Notes: a model not told the origin generated them from the sequence alone. Positions 51,926-60,943 are shown, numbered from the stretch's first letter. The stretch: DNA of 64,000 nt from an uncultured Lachnospiraceae bacterium (GCA_946557105.1 CAMNSZ010000012.1:1-64000), one strand, 5' to 3'. Numbers and translations: made by a program.

Positions 51926-52288
51926 TTAGTTCATGGTTGCCAGTAATGCTCCGGCTTCAACAGGGTCGCCAACCGATACGTCAATGCTTGCTACTGTGCC
52001 GTCCTGAGGCGCTACAACGGGAATTTCCATCTTCATTGCCTCAAGGATAACCACGGGATCGCCTGCCTTCACAGCCTGACCCACACTCGCCTCTACCTTG
52101 AATACCTTACCTGCCGCGCCGGCTTCAATCTTGACGCTTCCTGCCGCGCCGCCTGCTGCGGGTGCTGCCGCAGGAGCCGCCTTGGGCGCTGCGGGCGCCT
52201 TTGCCGCTACGGGCGCTTTGGTAGATGTACCTTCCTCTACTACTACGTCATATACGTTTCCATTAACGGTAATGGTATAATTTTTCAT
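51926..52288 (-). CDS. Biotin carboxyl carrier protein of the decarboxylase
   Basis: A 120-residue biotinyl-domain protein. A short beta N-terminus is followed by an Ala/Pro-rich flexible linker (about 24-50) and a lipoyl/biotin-attachment fold in which Lys86 of EAMKMEI is the biotinylation site. The linker lets the biotin reach between soluble carboxyltransferases and the OadB pump. It is called MmdC or GcdC in related complexes. GGAGG precedes the ATG. It lies between the OadG-like gene (55 bases) and oadB (45 bases). Confidence 0.94.
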   Translation of the reverse strand: MKNYTITVNGNVYDVVVEEGTSTKAPVAAKAPAAPKAAPAAAPAAGGAAGSVKIEAGAAGKVFKVEASVGQAVKAGDPVVILEAMKMEIPVVAPQDGTVASIDVSVGDPVEAGALLATMN

Positions 52289-52343
52289 TTTTTATTCCTC
52301 CATAAATATAAGTTTATTAATGTGAATGTAATGTGCATTAATA

Positions 52344-53144
52344 TTAATATCTGCCTCTATTTGCCTTGCGGATAGAGCGGACTACAAAGCCGTCTGCAGA
52401 AGCGGCGCCCTCGCTTGCCGCAATGGCGGCGGCTATCACGGCAACCAGCTCCAAATCGTCGGTCTCGTCCCTGCTCTCCTCTTGTCTTGCAATATGTGCA
52501 ACCGCATTGTCGATACCCGTGGAATCCACTTCGATTTTATTTTTCTTAGATTCTCTACCCTGCATCTTGGAAATCAGGCTAAAGCTGGAAATAATCATGC
52601 TTATAAGAATCAGTACCAAAAATACGGTTCCCATGCCCAGCAGAGTGTTGAGCGCAGCCTTCTCCATCAGCTCTCCCATGGAAGAAACCGGATTAAGCGC
52701 AGCCGATTCAACGACCATAAACATATCGTTGGAAAGAATAATCTCCGCCTCCGCATTCTTTTTCTCACCGTTTACCTGTACATGCACAACAATTTGCTTT
52801 TTATTAATCTCCGCCGTGGCTTCGCCAACGCCTGTCACAGCCCCTATGGCTTCAATAGCCGAATCAAAGGAATCTATTGCCGTCTTTACTGCGGCTCCGT
52901 TTACCTTTAAACCATATTTTTGTTCAAATACAATTTCCAACTCCTCCATAGTGTAGACGGAAAGAGCTTCCTTCTCGGCGTCGTCAGTCATCTCACATAA
53001 AAGGGGAACAATATTTTGAGTGGAAATGGTTTTCGCAAACTCTACCTTTGTAGTTTCGTAATCCGTCAGCTTTTTATCGCTTCCGCAGGCTGTTAATCCA
53101 AAGATACAGGTAATCATACATAACAAGCCAAAAAATTTCTTCAT
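52344..53144 (-). CDS. Lipoprotein-OadG fusion, decarboxylase gamma-like subunit
   Basis: A 266-residue protein with an unusual layout. A lipoprotein signal with lipobox GLTAC (Cys20) is followed by about 130 residues of extracytoplasmic domain, then one membrane helix (LLGMGTVFLVLILISMIIS, about 163-182) and a short cytoplasmic OadG-like tail ending ELVAVIAAAIAASEG ... VRSIRKANRGRY. Classical OadG is only about 80 residues, one helix plus tail, and helps assemble the complex. The added outer lipoprotein domain is unassigned. ATG 53144 is preferred over GTG 53156, which lies directly against its AAAGG site. It lies 17 bases after the carboxyltransferase gene. Confidence 0.82.
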   Translation of the reverse strand: MKKFFGLLCMITCIFGLTACGSDKKLTDYETTKVEFAKTISTQNIVPLLCEMTDDAEKEALSVYTMEELEIVFEQKYGLKVNGAAVKTAIDSFDSAIEAIGAVTGVGEATAEINKKQIVVHVQVNGEKKNAEAEIILSNDMFMVVESAALNPVSSMGELMEKAALNTLLGMGTVFLVLILISMIISSFSLISKMQGRESKKNKIEVDSTGIDNAVAHIARQEESRDETDDLELVAVIAAAIAASEGAASADGFVVRSIRKANRGRY

Positions 53145-53161
53145 AACTATAATCACCCTTT

Positions 53162-54592
53162 CTAGACTGTTCCGTGCTTCTTTGCCGGACGGTCTTCACT
53201 CTTTGTGAATAACATTTCAAATGCGCCAATCACATACTTTCTCGTATCTGCCGCATCTATAATCTGGTCCACATATCCTCTCCTTGCAGCGCCGGTTACG
53301 CTAAGCTGCAATGCCTCATACTCGGCCGCCTTCTCATTAATCACATCGGCCCCCATTCCGTCGTACATAATCTTTGCGGCAAGCTTGCCGTCCATGGTTC
53401 CGATTTCCGCATCAGGCCATGCCATGGTGATATCTGCGCCGATTGCCTTGGAGTTCATTGCCACGTAAGCAGTGCCATAGGCTTTTCCGATAATTACGTT
53501 TACCTTGGGAACCGTTGCGTTTGCAAATGCATAAGTAAGCTTTGCCGCAGCCTTTGCAATTCCCTTCTCGGAGCAAAGAGTCGCCTCATAGCCTGTCACA
53601 TTGGTAAGCGTTAAAACAGGGATGCCGAACGCGTCACAGAAGTTCACAAAATCAGCAGCCTTCTCGCAGCCCTTCTTTGTAAGCACTGCTCCAAGCTTTT
53701 CTGTCACCTTGCCTTCTTCGTCACAAATCTCAAAGCGGTTGGCAACGGCGCCAACGGTAACGCCGTTTAAACGAATAAAGCCCGTCACCATATTTTTCGC
53801 ATAACCTGCCTTAATCTCATAAAAACGACCGTTGTCCGCAAGAATGGATAACGCTATGGAGGTGTCCCCTGCACAGCCTGCAATTTCCTCACAGGAACGG
53901 TTCAAATCGTCGGTACACTCTTCAAAGCTTAAGGTGTCCTGATTGTTTGCGGGAAGCATGCTTACCAGCTCCCTGATTCCGGCAAATATTCCCGCCTCAT
54001 CGGCAACAACATCTACAATACCACACTCCTCAGACTGAAATGCCGCGCTGGAGGAATCGCACTTAGTGATTACATTGCCGTCCAGAGCATTTGGCGCATT
54101 TACAAATAATTTTGCGTTCTTCTCCTCCATAAAGGTGAAGTCCGTCATCGTGGGGAAAAGCCCCAGCCCGCCGCCACAGGTTCCCAATATTGCAGTAATC
54201 TGGGGAATCACGCCGGAAGCCATTGTCTGTTTTAAATAGATTGTGCCAAACGCGGCAAGTGCATCCGTCGCCTCCTGCAGTCTCAGCCCTGCGGAATCGA
54301 TTAAACCGATTACCGGCGCTCCCGTCTTCATTGCCAAATCGTAGAGGCCGGCAATCTTCTTTGCATGCATCTCACCTATACTGCCGTTCATCACGGACGC
54401 GTCCTGACTATACACATACACAAGATTACCGTCGATTACTCCATAGCCGGTGATACATCCGTCAGAAGGAGTTTCGGTCGGTTTCATGTTAAAATCGGTT
54501 GCCCTTGCAGTCACAAGCGCGCCGATTTCAACGAAACTGTTGTCATCGAGTAAAGCTGTAATTCTTTGACTCGCTTTTGAAGTAGTACTCAT
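53162..54592 (-). CDS. mmdA: Acyl-CoA-type carboxyltransferase (MmdA/PccB family)
   Basis: A 476-residue carboxyltransferase of the MmdA/PccB/AccD fold with two crotonase-like halves. Recognisable blocks are TPSDGCITGYGVIDGNLVYVYSQD, GLIDSAGLRLQEATDAL, ILGTCGGGLGLFPTMTDF and, in the second half, FGIPVLTLTNVTGY and TMAWPDAEIGTMDGKLAA. The family decarboxylates methylmalonyl-CoA or glutaconyl-CoA, or transfers CO2 to acyl-CoA. It is a little shorter than known MmdA (about 510-520). ATG 54592 with GGAGG 9 bases upstream is preferred to a longer frame. It is the first gene of the operon, with a promoter at 54698-54725. Confidence 0.88.
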   Translation of the reverse strand: MSTTSKASQRITALLDDNSFVEIGALVTARATDFNMKPTETPSDGCITGYGVIDGNLVYVYSQDASVMNGSIGEMHAKKIAGLYDLAMKTGAPVIGLIDSAGLRLQEATDALAAFGTIYLKQTMASGVIPQITAILGTCGGGLGLFPTMTDFTFMEEKNAKLFVNAPNALDGNVITKCDSSSAAFQSEECGIVDVVADEAGIFAGIRELVSMLPANNQDTLSFEECTDDLNRSCEEIAGCAGDTSIALSILADNGRFYEIKAGYAKNMVTGFIRLNGVTVGAVANRFEICDEEGKVTEKLGAVLTKKGCEKAADFVNFCDAFGIPVLTLTNVTGYEATLCSEKGIAKAAAKLTYAFANATVPKVNVIIGKAYGTAYVAMNSKAIGADITMAWPDAEIGTMDGKLAAKIMYDGMGADVINEKAAEYEALQLSVTGAARRGYVDQIIDAADTRKYVIGAFEMLFTKSEDRPAKKHGTV

Positions 54593-54697
54593 GCTTTCAG
54601 CCCTCCGTTTATAATAAATAAAAACTAACAATTTAATATTAGGCCGGCATCCGGTTTTATAAATAACGCAAATGCCCCCATGATTATTGTTTGTAAC

Positions 54698-54725
54698 AGT
54701 ATACCATAAAAAAAGCAACTCGCAA
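54698..54725 (-). promoter_or_regulatory. Promoter of the sodium-pump decarboxylase operon
   Basis: Minus-strand TTGCGA (54725-54720), 16-base spacer, TATACT (54703-54698). The leader is about 100 bases, ending in GGAGG before the carboxyltransferase ATG. No terminator was seen in the short gap after the upstream carboxypeptidase gene, so read-through is possible. Confidence 0.65.
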
Positions 54726-54781
54726 AGAACGAATTGCAATTTTTTTTCAGAAATCTTAGAAAATTTAAATTTACTTACATT

Positions 54782-56089
54782 TTACAGTAGAAAGCTTTGT
54801 AAAACATATCTCATCACAAACTCGAAATCAATTTTTTTTACGCTTTCGCTGACACAGATCGCCTCCTCCGCCAGATATTGTTTCTCCCCGTTCCTGTTAA
54901 TCAGATAATATGTAACGCTGCCTACCTGCGTTCCCTTCTCAACCGGCGCACGCAGGCTTTTTTTACACGTCACGGACGCCTTTATCTCCTCACCCTCGCT
55001 GACCAGCATTCGTATCGGCAGGCAGTCGCCCGTCTTGTGCGTCCTGACAAGCACCTCGTGATAAGGGCTTCCGTCCCTTGCCGCCCCGCTTACAACGCGA
55101 ATCGTACCGCATGTTACCTGAGGGGAAAATTCCTGATAAGAATAATTATCCATACCATATTCCATAAGCTCTTTCGTATCGCTCCACTTGTAGGTTTTGT
55201 TGTTGGGCCAGCCGCAGGCGAGAAGCGATACCACAAAGGTCCTTCCTTCGCTTTCAAGCGCTCCCACATAACAATACCCCGCCTTGTTTGTAAAGCCTGT
55301 TTTGCCGCTGATGGCTCCCTGCATCATATTGAGGAAGGCGTTATGATTATTACAGGAAAAGCTTCTTTGGTTGGCGTAAAAGGTATAGCTTGGCGCTGAG
55401 GTAATCCGCAGAAACTCCTGACTTTTGGGCGATTTTTCTATACAATAGGCCATAATACAGGCAAGCTCCTCCGCCGTTGTACAATGCTCCTTCTGCAGAA
55501 CCTCCCCATTGTTGAGCGTAATGGTCTCCGTTGCATCCAGACCGTTCGGGGTAATAAAATATGTATTTTCGCAGCCCAGCTCCTTTGCCTTTGAATTCAT
55601 CAGAAAAGCAAAGGCTGATACTGCCTGTTTGCTTTCCTCCACACTGTAATCCGCCGTATCCTTTTTCACCAGCTCCTCCGAAAGATATTTCTTTCCTATA
55701 TACTCCGCCAGTGCAACCGCCGAATCATTGTGCGATTCCAGCATTAAAGAATATAACAAATCCTCCACCCTGTATTTTTCCCCTCTCCGCAAAAAGAGCT
55801 TTACCTTCGGCATACTTTCCGCATAGGAAGAAACCGTAAGCTCATCATTCAAATTGCCGTTTTCCAACACCAAAATACAAGTCATTATTTTCGTAGTGCT
55901 CGCCATTGCCATTGGCGTATCCGCATTCTTCCCGTAAAGCACTCTGCCGGTGTCAGCATCCACAAGAACAGCCGCCGTCGCATACAAATCCGGCTCTCCT
56001 TCTGCCACCGCTCTTATCTGTAGCTGCATAAATAAAAATAGGGCGCAAAAAAAGCCCCCTATGAACCTATTTACCCGCTTTCTCCACAT
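54782..56089 (-). CDS. D-alanyl-D-alanine carboxypeptidase (DacF-like, S11)
   Basis: A 435-residue exported penicillin-binding protein of family S11 that trims the terminal D-Ala of peptidoglycan stem peptides. A signal peptide (about 1-30) is followed by the transpeptidase-like domain with catalytic triad motifs ASTTKIM (SxxK), SHNDSA (SxN) and SGKTGFTNKAGY (KTG), then a C-terminal beta domain and a hydrophobic end (FEFVMRYVLQSFLL) that may anchor it to the membrane. It follows scpB by 108 bases, separated by a terminator. The scpA-scpB-dac order resembles other Firmicutes. Confidence 0.92.
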   Translation of the reverse strand: MWRKRVNRFIGGFFCALFLFMQLQIRAVAEGEPDLYATAAVLVDADTGRVLYGKNADTPMAMASTTKIMTCILVLENGNLNDELTVSSYAESMPKVKLFLRRGEKYRVEDLLYSLMLESHNDSAVALAEYIGKKYLSEELVKKDTADYSVEESKQAVSAFAFLMNSKAKELGCENTYFITPNGLDATETITLNNGEVLQKEHCTTAEELACIMAYCIEKSPKSQEFLRITSAPSYTFYANQRSFSCNNHNAFLNMMQGAISGKTGFTNKAGYCYVGALESEGRTFVVSLLACGWPNNKTYKWSDTKELMEYGMDNYSYQEFSPQVTCGTIRVVSGAARDGSPYHEVLVRTHKTGDCLPIRMLVSEGEEIKASVTCKKSLRAPVEKGTQVGSVTYYLINRNGEKQYLAEEAICVSESVKKIDFEFVMRYVLQSFLL

Positions 56090-56172
56090 ATGATTTCCCG
56101 CGTTTTTTTATAAGTATATGAGGCTGTTTTAGTTTTTTATTCGTATGTGATTCATCTAAAAGGACGGACAGG

Positions 56173-56198
56173 CAAAAAACAAGGCGCATATTGCGCCC
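56173..56198 (-). terminator. Terminator of scpAB
   Basis: Minus-strand stem GGCGCA / TGCGCC with an ATA loop, followed by TTGTTTTTT, starting right at the scpB stop. Confidence 0.75.
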
Positions 56199-56767
56199 TA
56201 CACATCAAGCTTAAGCTGCACCTCCTGCTCCGCCTGTTGTTTGAATTCCTCTATCTGTACCGGATTTAGCTCCGGTAAGTCCTCAAGGCTTTTCACTCCG
56301 AAGCTGCGCAGAAATTGTTCCGTTGTTCCGAACAAAAGAGGTCTTCCGGGCGCGTCCAGCCTTCCCAGCTCCGTGACAAGGCCGTATTCCAAAAGCTTAT
56401 TAATGGCGTGGTCGCAGCTCACTCCGCGGACTCTCTCAATCTCGATTCTGGTTACGGGCTGCTTGTATGCAATAATGGAAAGGGTTTCTATCACCGTGTC
56501 CGTCAGCACCATCCTTCTGGGCGCCTTGGCAATTTTTATTAAATACTCATACATATCCGATTTTGTACAAAGCTGCACCGCACTGTCAAACTGCGTCAGT
56601 GCAATTCCCCTGTCCTCTTCTTCATAGCGCCGCGCCATATCCTGTAAAATTTCCTTGGTGGTTTTTACGTCCTCTTCTATGACGTCTGCCAGCTTATTAA
56701 TTTCCACGGATTCCCCCATGGTAAATAGAACGGCCTCAATAACCGCCTCCTGCCTCTTTCTGTCCAT
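56198..56767 (-). CDS. scpB: Segregation and condensation protein B
   Basis: A 189-residue winged-helix kleisin-interacting subunit of the SMC-ScpAB condensin complex in chromosome compaction and segregation. Diagnostic are the N-terminal AVIEAVLFTMGESVEINKLAD, the central LSIIAYKQPVTRIEIERVRGV, and GLVTELGRLDAPGRPLLFGTTEQFL. It starts 34 bases after scpA in the usual order. Confidence 0.96.
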   Translation of the reverse strand: MDRKRQEAVIEAVLFTMGESVEINKLADVIEEDVKTTKEILQDMARRYEEEDRGIALTQFDSAVQLCTKSDMYEYLIKIAKAPRRMVLTDTVIETLSIIAYKQPVTRIEIERVRGVSCDHAINKLLEYGLVTELGRLDAPGRPLLFGTTEQFLRSFGVKSLEDLPELNPVQIEEFKQQAEQEVQLKLDV

Positions 56768-56801
56768 CCCTTATCTCCCGATTTCTAATTTCCAGATCTG
56801 C

Positions 56802-57548
56802 CTATGCAACATTTGACGTAATCATGATATCGTCAAAAATGTCTTCCTGACTTATATTTATTTTCCCCACCTTCATCAGCTCCAAAATAATCAAAAAGGT
56901 AACGATTACCTCCATCTTGCTTGTCTGCCTTTCCAAAAGCTTCCGAAAGCTGAAGCTCCTATGCTCTCTGGCATACGCCTCCACATAAAGAGCTTTTGCT
57001 TCCATATCAACCTCATCCTTCTCAATATTGCCATACCGGCTTCGGATAGGGTCAATTTTATCCTCCTGCTTCCTTACAATGGATTTGAATACTTCATGAA
57101 GCTTATTTAACGTCATATCACCGAGCAGCTCCTCATAATCAATGGGCTGGCGATATGCCGCCACCTCCTTTGGCAGTCTCTGCTCGCGGTACAGGTTTCT
57201 GGCGGCGTCAACCTGCAGATCCTTAAGCTCTAAGGACATATATTTGTACATTTTATACTCTAACAGCTTCTGCACCAGCTCCGCTCTTGGATCCTCTTCC
57301 TCTCCCTCCTCATTGACCTCCACGGGAAGAAGCATTTTACACTTAATATCTATCAGCGTTGCCGCCATCACCAGAAATTCGCTCATGACATTCATATCCT
57401 CGGACTGCATCTGCCTGATATAATCCAAATATTGTTCTGTAATTTCCACGATAGGAATATCATAAATGTCAATTTTATTTTTTTCTATAAGATGAAGCAA
57501 GAGATCCAACGGGCCCTCAAACGCCTCCAATTTTACGGGTATCGCCAT
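56802..57548 (-). CDS. scpA: Segregation and condensation protein A
   Basis: Kleisin subunit of SMC-ScpAB, 248 residues. The N-terminal VKLEAFEGPLDLLLHLIEKNKIDIYDIPI is diagnostic. The C-terminal winged helix (VIVTFLIILELMKVGKI) contacts the SMC head. The gene is followed by scpB; the 134-170 bases upstream to the metallophosphoesterase gene contain no feature I can name. Confidence 0.96.
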   Translation of the reverse strand: MAIPVKLEAFEGPLDLLLHLIEKNKIDIYDIPIVEITEQYLDYIRQMQSEDMNVMSEFLVMAATLIDIKCKMLLPVEVNEEGEEEDPRAELVQKLLEYKMYKYMSLELKDLQVDAARNLYREQRLPKEVAAYRQPIDYEELLGDMTLNKLHEVFKSIVRKQEDKIDPIRSRYGNIEKDEVDMEAKALYVEAYAREHRSFSFRKLLERQTSKMEVIVTFLIILELMKVGKINISQEDIFDDIMITSNVA

Positions 57549-57717
57549 GTTCTTATTCCTCGGTCAGCTCTATTATCTATTCACGTCACGCTCGTACGGA
57601 CAGTCTAAGCCTCCATGCCGAAGCTTATTTTGCAACCTATATTCTACTAATAATAATCGGCTTTTTCAAGCAAAACATACGTTCCTGTTTCGTATGGCAG
57701 TACATCCCTCCATAATT

Positions 57718-58584
57718 TTATAGCTTGTCCTCTCGGATAAAATCCACCACCAAAAGCTCCCCCGGATTAAATAACCGAAAGGGAATAGTATGCAGCCCAA
57801 GCCCCCTGCTCAACAGCATAGTGGACTTTCCCTCCCGGAAAATACCGCCGTCATACTTAGGAAAAAGTCTCACATTGGGAGACACTACCCCCTTTCCCCA
57901 AAGGGGAACCCGCACAATGCCTCCGTGTACATGCCCCGAAAGCACCAAATCCGCCCCCCATGCGGCATAATTAGGGAAATAATCCGGATTATGAGCAATT
58001 AAAACCGAGTACCGCTCCGTCTCGGGCTTACCTAATATACTCTCCAGATAATCCTCTTCCATATCTCGTACCTTAAATCGTTTATAAAACAGCCTGTCTA
58101 TCTCTGAGCCGTAAATCACGATGCCGTTTTCCTCAAGTCCGGCATGCTCATTTACAAGGCGACGTATCCCTGCCTCGCGCAAGGCCTCCTCATACCGCTG
58201 TCCCATATCGCCATAGGTTTGGGGATAAAGCTTCATGCGATGCTCATGATTACCGCTTCCGTAATAGACAGGATATTCCTTGGCAAGCTCTCTCATCAGG
58301 GAAACGGCAATTTCCAGCCCCTTTCCCTCCTTTGCCGTAGGTATATCGCCCGCCACAAGAATAAAATCCGGCTTGCATTCCCTGATTGCAGAAAGGAGAA
58401 GCCCGTTATTTTTCCCATAGCATTTATTATGAAGATCGGCAAGCACCACCGCCCTGCAGTTTTTTTTGATTCTCCTGTCCGAGAAGCCGTGTCTAACCAC
58501 CACAAAGCGGTTGCTGTCGAAAATCATAACCCATAATAAAATCAAAATCACAATTATGAAAACCGTAAATAAAATATTTATCAT
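57718..58584 (-). CDS. Membrane-anchored metallophosphoesterase (YkuE-like)
   Basis: A 288-residue calcineurin-like phosphoesterase with an N-terminal membrane helix (about 2-22). The metal-binding motifs are complete: VVLADLHN (D-x-H), VAGDIP (GD), GSGNHEH (GNHE), IAHNPD and SGHVHGG (GHxH). Related YaeI/YkuE proteins have been linked to lipid or cell-wall phosphoester hydrolysis, but the substrate is not known here. The frame opens at 58632; ATG 58584 places the helix at the N-terminus and has a GGGG site about 7 bases upstream. It lies between scpA and a D,D-carboxypeptidase. Confidence 0.88.
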   Translation of the reverse strand: MINILFTVFIIVILILLWVMIFDSNRFVVVRHGFSDRRIKKNCRAVVLADLHNKCYGKNNGLLLSAIRECKPDFILVAGDIPTAKEGKGLEIAVSLMRELAKEYPVYYGSGNHEHRMKLYPQTYGDMGQRYEEALREAGIRRLVNEHAGLEENGIVIYGSEIDRLFYKRFKVRDMEEDYLESILGKPETERYSVLIAHNPDYFPNYAAWGADLVLSGHVHGGIVRVPLWGKGVVSPNVRLFPKYDGGIFREGKSTMLLSRGLGLHTIPFRLFNPGELLVVDFIREDKL

Positions 58585-58684
58585 AAAGGAACCCCAGCCT
58601 CCTGTAAGCGCGTCGGCATGACGCCCACTCACTTCGCTTTACCTGCACAGTACCATCGTGAAAAGTTTACCACAAATTCCGAAC

Positions 58685-59845
58685 TTACAAAAGGAAAAAT
58701 CCGATTGTTTTTTTCAGGTAATCAAGGAACAGGGCCTTCTCTATATCCTGCCCATACAGGACCGGGGCCTTACCTATTTCCGTACCGTTCAGAAAATATC
58801 TCGCACATCCCGCCTCCTCGCCTGCCTTTACAGGCGCTTTCACCTTCTCCGGCAGCTCCAGCTTCTTCTCCACCTGCCCCAAATCGTTTCCTGCAATATC
58901 CAGATAGCGGAATTCCCCCATATACCGAATGGGAACCTCCTCCGCCACGCCTCCTTCCACTCTTAAGGGCGGTAACGCCTCCTTATTCTCGTCTATGTAC
59001 AGCTTACATGTGCTGAATCCGTAAGTAAGAAGAGCCTGCGCCTCGGAAAACCTTGTTTTGGTATCCGGCGCTCCCAGAATTACCGCAATCAAATCAATGC
59101 CATCCTTGCTGGCAGTTGCAGAGAGACAATACTTTGCCTTTTTTGTGGAACCCGTCTTCAAGCCTGTAGCCCACTGATACTGCTTTAAAAGCTTATTAGT
59201 GCTTGACAGAGTGAAATTGATGGAGCCTTGTCTGGTCACATGTGTAATATCCTCCATCCATATCTGCGTATAATGAAACACGTCAGGATACTTCGTCGTA
59301 AGCTCTCTGGACATGATAGCCACATCCTTCGCGCTTGTATAATGTCCGTCCGAATCCGTCAGCCCACAGCAATCCTCAAAATTCGTATCCAGCATTCCAA
59401 GCTCTTTTGCTTTTTCGTTCATCATATCAACAAACGCCTCTTCGCTTCCCGCAATGTGCTCCGCCACCGCAACACAGGCGTCATTTCCCGACGAAACGGC
59501 TATGCACTTCAGCATGGTATCCAATGTCTGAATCTCCCCCTGCGCCAAATATACCTGCGAACCTCCCATGGAACTGGCATGCTCGCTTACTAACACCTCG
59601 TCCTCCAGATTTATCTTTCCGGCCTTAATCTGTTCAAAAGCAAGCAGAAGAGTCATTATCTTGGTAATACTTGCAGGACTTCTTCTGGTAGACGCATCCT
59701 GCTCAAAAATAACCTGCCCCGTAGACGCTTCAATCAGAATTGCCGAGGGTGACGAAAGCTGAACCTGCGCTTTCACAGGAAGCCCTGAGGATAAAATAAA
59801 AATAAAGCAAAGGAACACTGCCGTAATTCTTTTTTTCCAATACAT
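58685..59845 (-). CDS. D-alanyl-D-alanine carboxypeptidase (DacA-like, S11)
   Basis: A 386-residue exported S11 carboxypeptidase: signal peptide ending near GLPVKA, catalytic motifs ASITKIM (SxxK), SSGNDACVA (SxN) and TGLKTGSTKKAKYC (KTG), a PBP5_C-like beta domain, and a C-terminal hydrophobic segment for membrane attachment. It is the second such enzyme in 5 kb; unlike the DacF-like copy, it is not directly linked to scpAB. It probably regulates cross-linking of the wall, and some paralogues act in the spore cortex. Confidence 0.93.
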   Translation of the reverse strand: MYWKKRITAVFLCFIFILSSGLPVKAQVQLSSPSAILIEASTGQVIFEQDASTRRSPASITKIMTLLLAFEQIKAGKINLEDEVLVSEHASSMGGSQVYLAQGEIQTLDTMLKCIAVSSGNDACVAVAEHIAGSEEAFVDMMNEKAKELGMLDTNFEDCCGLTDSDGHYTSAKDVAIMSRELTTKYPDVFHYTQIWMEDITHVTRQGSINFTLSSTNKLLKQYQWATGLKTGSTKKAKYCLSATASKDGIDLIAVILGAPDTKTRFSEAQALLTYGFSTCKLYIDENKEALPPLRVEGGVAEEVPIRYMGEFRYLDIAGNDLGQVEKKLELPEKVKAPVKAGEEAGCARYFLNGTEIGKAPVLYGQDIEKALFLDYLKKTIGFFLL

Positions 59846-59919
59846 AAAAAAGCCACACTCCTATTTTCTTTTAATTAAGAATATGGGAGTATGGCAAATT
59901 ATATTCCTGTAAGGCTTTA

Positions 59920-60513
59920 TCAATACCATCTGGCCATAAAGGACTGACAGTGCTCAACAATCTTATCCTTTTTGCCTTTGACATCCACATGAAATACCTT
60001 TAGCAGCTGAATGATATAGTCCACAGCCACGCATAAAAGTATCAGGCATATCAGTACGGTGCCGATGCCGGGGTTCACCATGTCCACCAGTGAAATAATC
60101 GCTCCATGTACAATGTGCACTACGCCAATGGCGTAAAATCCCCATGCGATCGTACTTTCCAGACAGATAATCCCCTGAAAATTGAAGGGCTTCTCATTGT
60201 AATCCCACCAAAGCTCCCCCAAAAATTTAATCATCCCCCTGCCGACAATATACTCAAAAATGGTAGCCAGAATTGCACCAATCAGATAGACCTTCAGGTA
60301 CTGACCCTTGAGAGGTCCAAGAATCAAATAACAGGAAACGGCTCCAAACCCATATATGGGACAGAAGGGTCCTTTACCAAACCCACGGTTAGTAATTTTC
60401 TTGTTACAGAATGACATATAAATTGATTCTACAAGCCATCCCAGCATACTGTAAAGCACAAATGCCGCCACCAGATGATACAAATCAATTCCGACTAAAT
60501 CTTTTGTCCACAT
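59920..60513 (-). CDS. CmpB-like membrane protein (PF06541)
   Basis: A 197-residue polytopic membrane protein of the ABC_trans_CmpB type, often named putative ABC-transporter permease although no ATPase or binding protein is associated. The family signature is visible: LYSMLGWLVESIY, NRGFGKGPFCPIYGFGAV, EYIVGRGMIKFLGELWWDY and GIICLESTIAWGF. There are five to six hydrophobic segments. Function unknown. A Shine-Dalgarno site GAGGGG precedes the ATG. It is downstream of rpsU but separated by a terminator. Confidence 0.87.
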   Translation of the reverse strand: MWTKDLVGIDLYHLVAAFVLYSMLGWLVESIYMSFCNKKITNRGFGKGPFCPIYGFGAVSCYLILGPLKGQYLKVYLIGAILATIFEYIVGRGMIKFLGELWWDYNEKPFNFQGIICLESTIAWGFYAIGVVHIVHGAIISLVDMVNPGIGTVLICLILLCVAVDYIIQLLKVFHVDVKGKKDKIVEHCQSFMARWY

Positions 60514-60600
60514 ACCTTCACCCCTCGGCGCTCCTATACATGATTATGTAAAATTTATAATACGCTATCATTTACACGGAGACGCAAAATTGCATAAAAC

Positions 60601-60640
60601 GTAAAAGTCCTCAGTCGTTTTAAATCGGCTAAGGACTTAT
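60601..60640 (-). terminator. Terminator of rpsU
   Basis: Minus-strand stem AAGTCCTTAG / CTGAGGACTT around a 12-14-base A/T-rich loop region, followed by a T-rich tail. It begins within 5 bases of the rpsU stop. Confidence 0.8.
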
Positions 60641-60643
60641 TGA

Positions 60644-60820
60644 TTAGTTATATTTACGTTTTCTTGCTGCTTCAGATTTCTTCTTACGCTTTACGCTTGG
60701 CTTCTCGTAATGCTCTCTCTTACGAATCTCCTGCTGAATACCTGCCTTAGCACAGCTTCTCTTAAAGCGACGTAATGCGCTATCTAAAGTTTCGTTTTCT
60801 TTTACGATTACGTTTGACAT
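60644..60820 (-). CDS. rpsU: 30S ribosomal protein S21
   Basis: A 58-residue basic protein starting [21 protein letters not shown], the diagnostic S21 N-terminus, and ending [14 protein letters not shown]21 helps mRNA recognition on the 30S subunit. A consensus promoter lies 95 bases upstream and a terminator directly downstream, so it is monocistronic. The leader contains CAGTC / GACTG, which could form a hairpin before a GGGAGG site. Confidence 0.97.
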   Translation of the reverse strand: MSNVIVKENETLDSALRRFKRSCAKAGIQQEIRKREHYEKPSVKRKKKSEAARKRKYN

Positions 60821-60913
60821 GACTACACACCCGACCTCCCTTCAGTCCCTCTAGTAACACGACTGATTGGGTTATTCTTATGTACAGCGTTTAACCACAT
60901 GCACACTATAAGT

Positions 60914-60941
60914 ATTATAACACAAAATTTTCTGCCGTCAA
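60914..60941 (-). promoter_or_regulatory. Promoter of rpsU
   Basis: Minus-strand TTGACG (60941-60936), 16-base spacer, TATAAT (60919-60914). Strong match to the sigma-A consensus. Confidence 0.82.
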
Positions 60942-60943
60942 CC

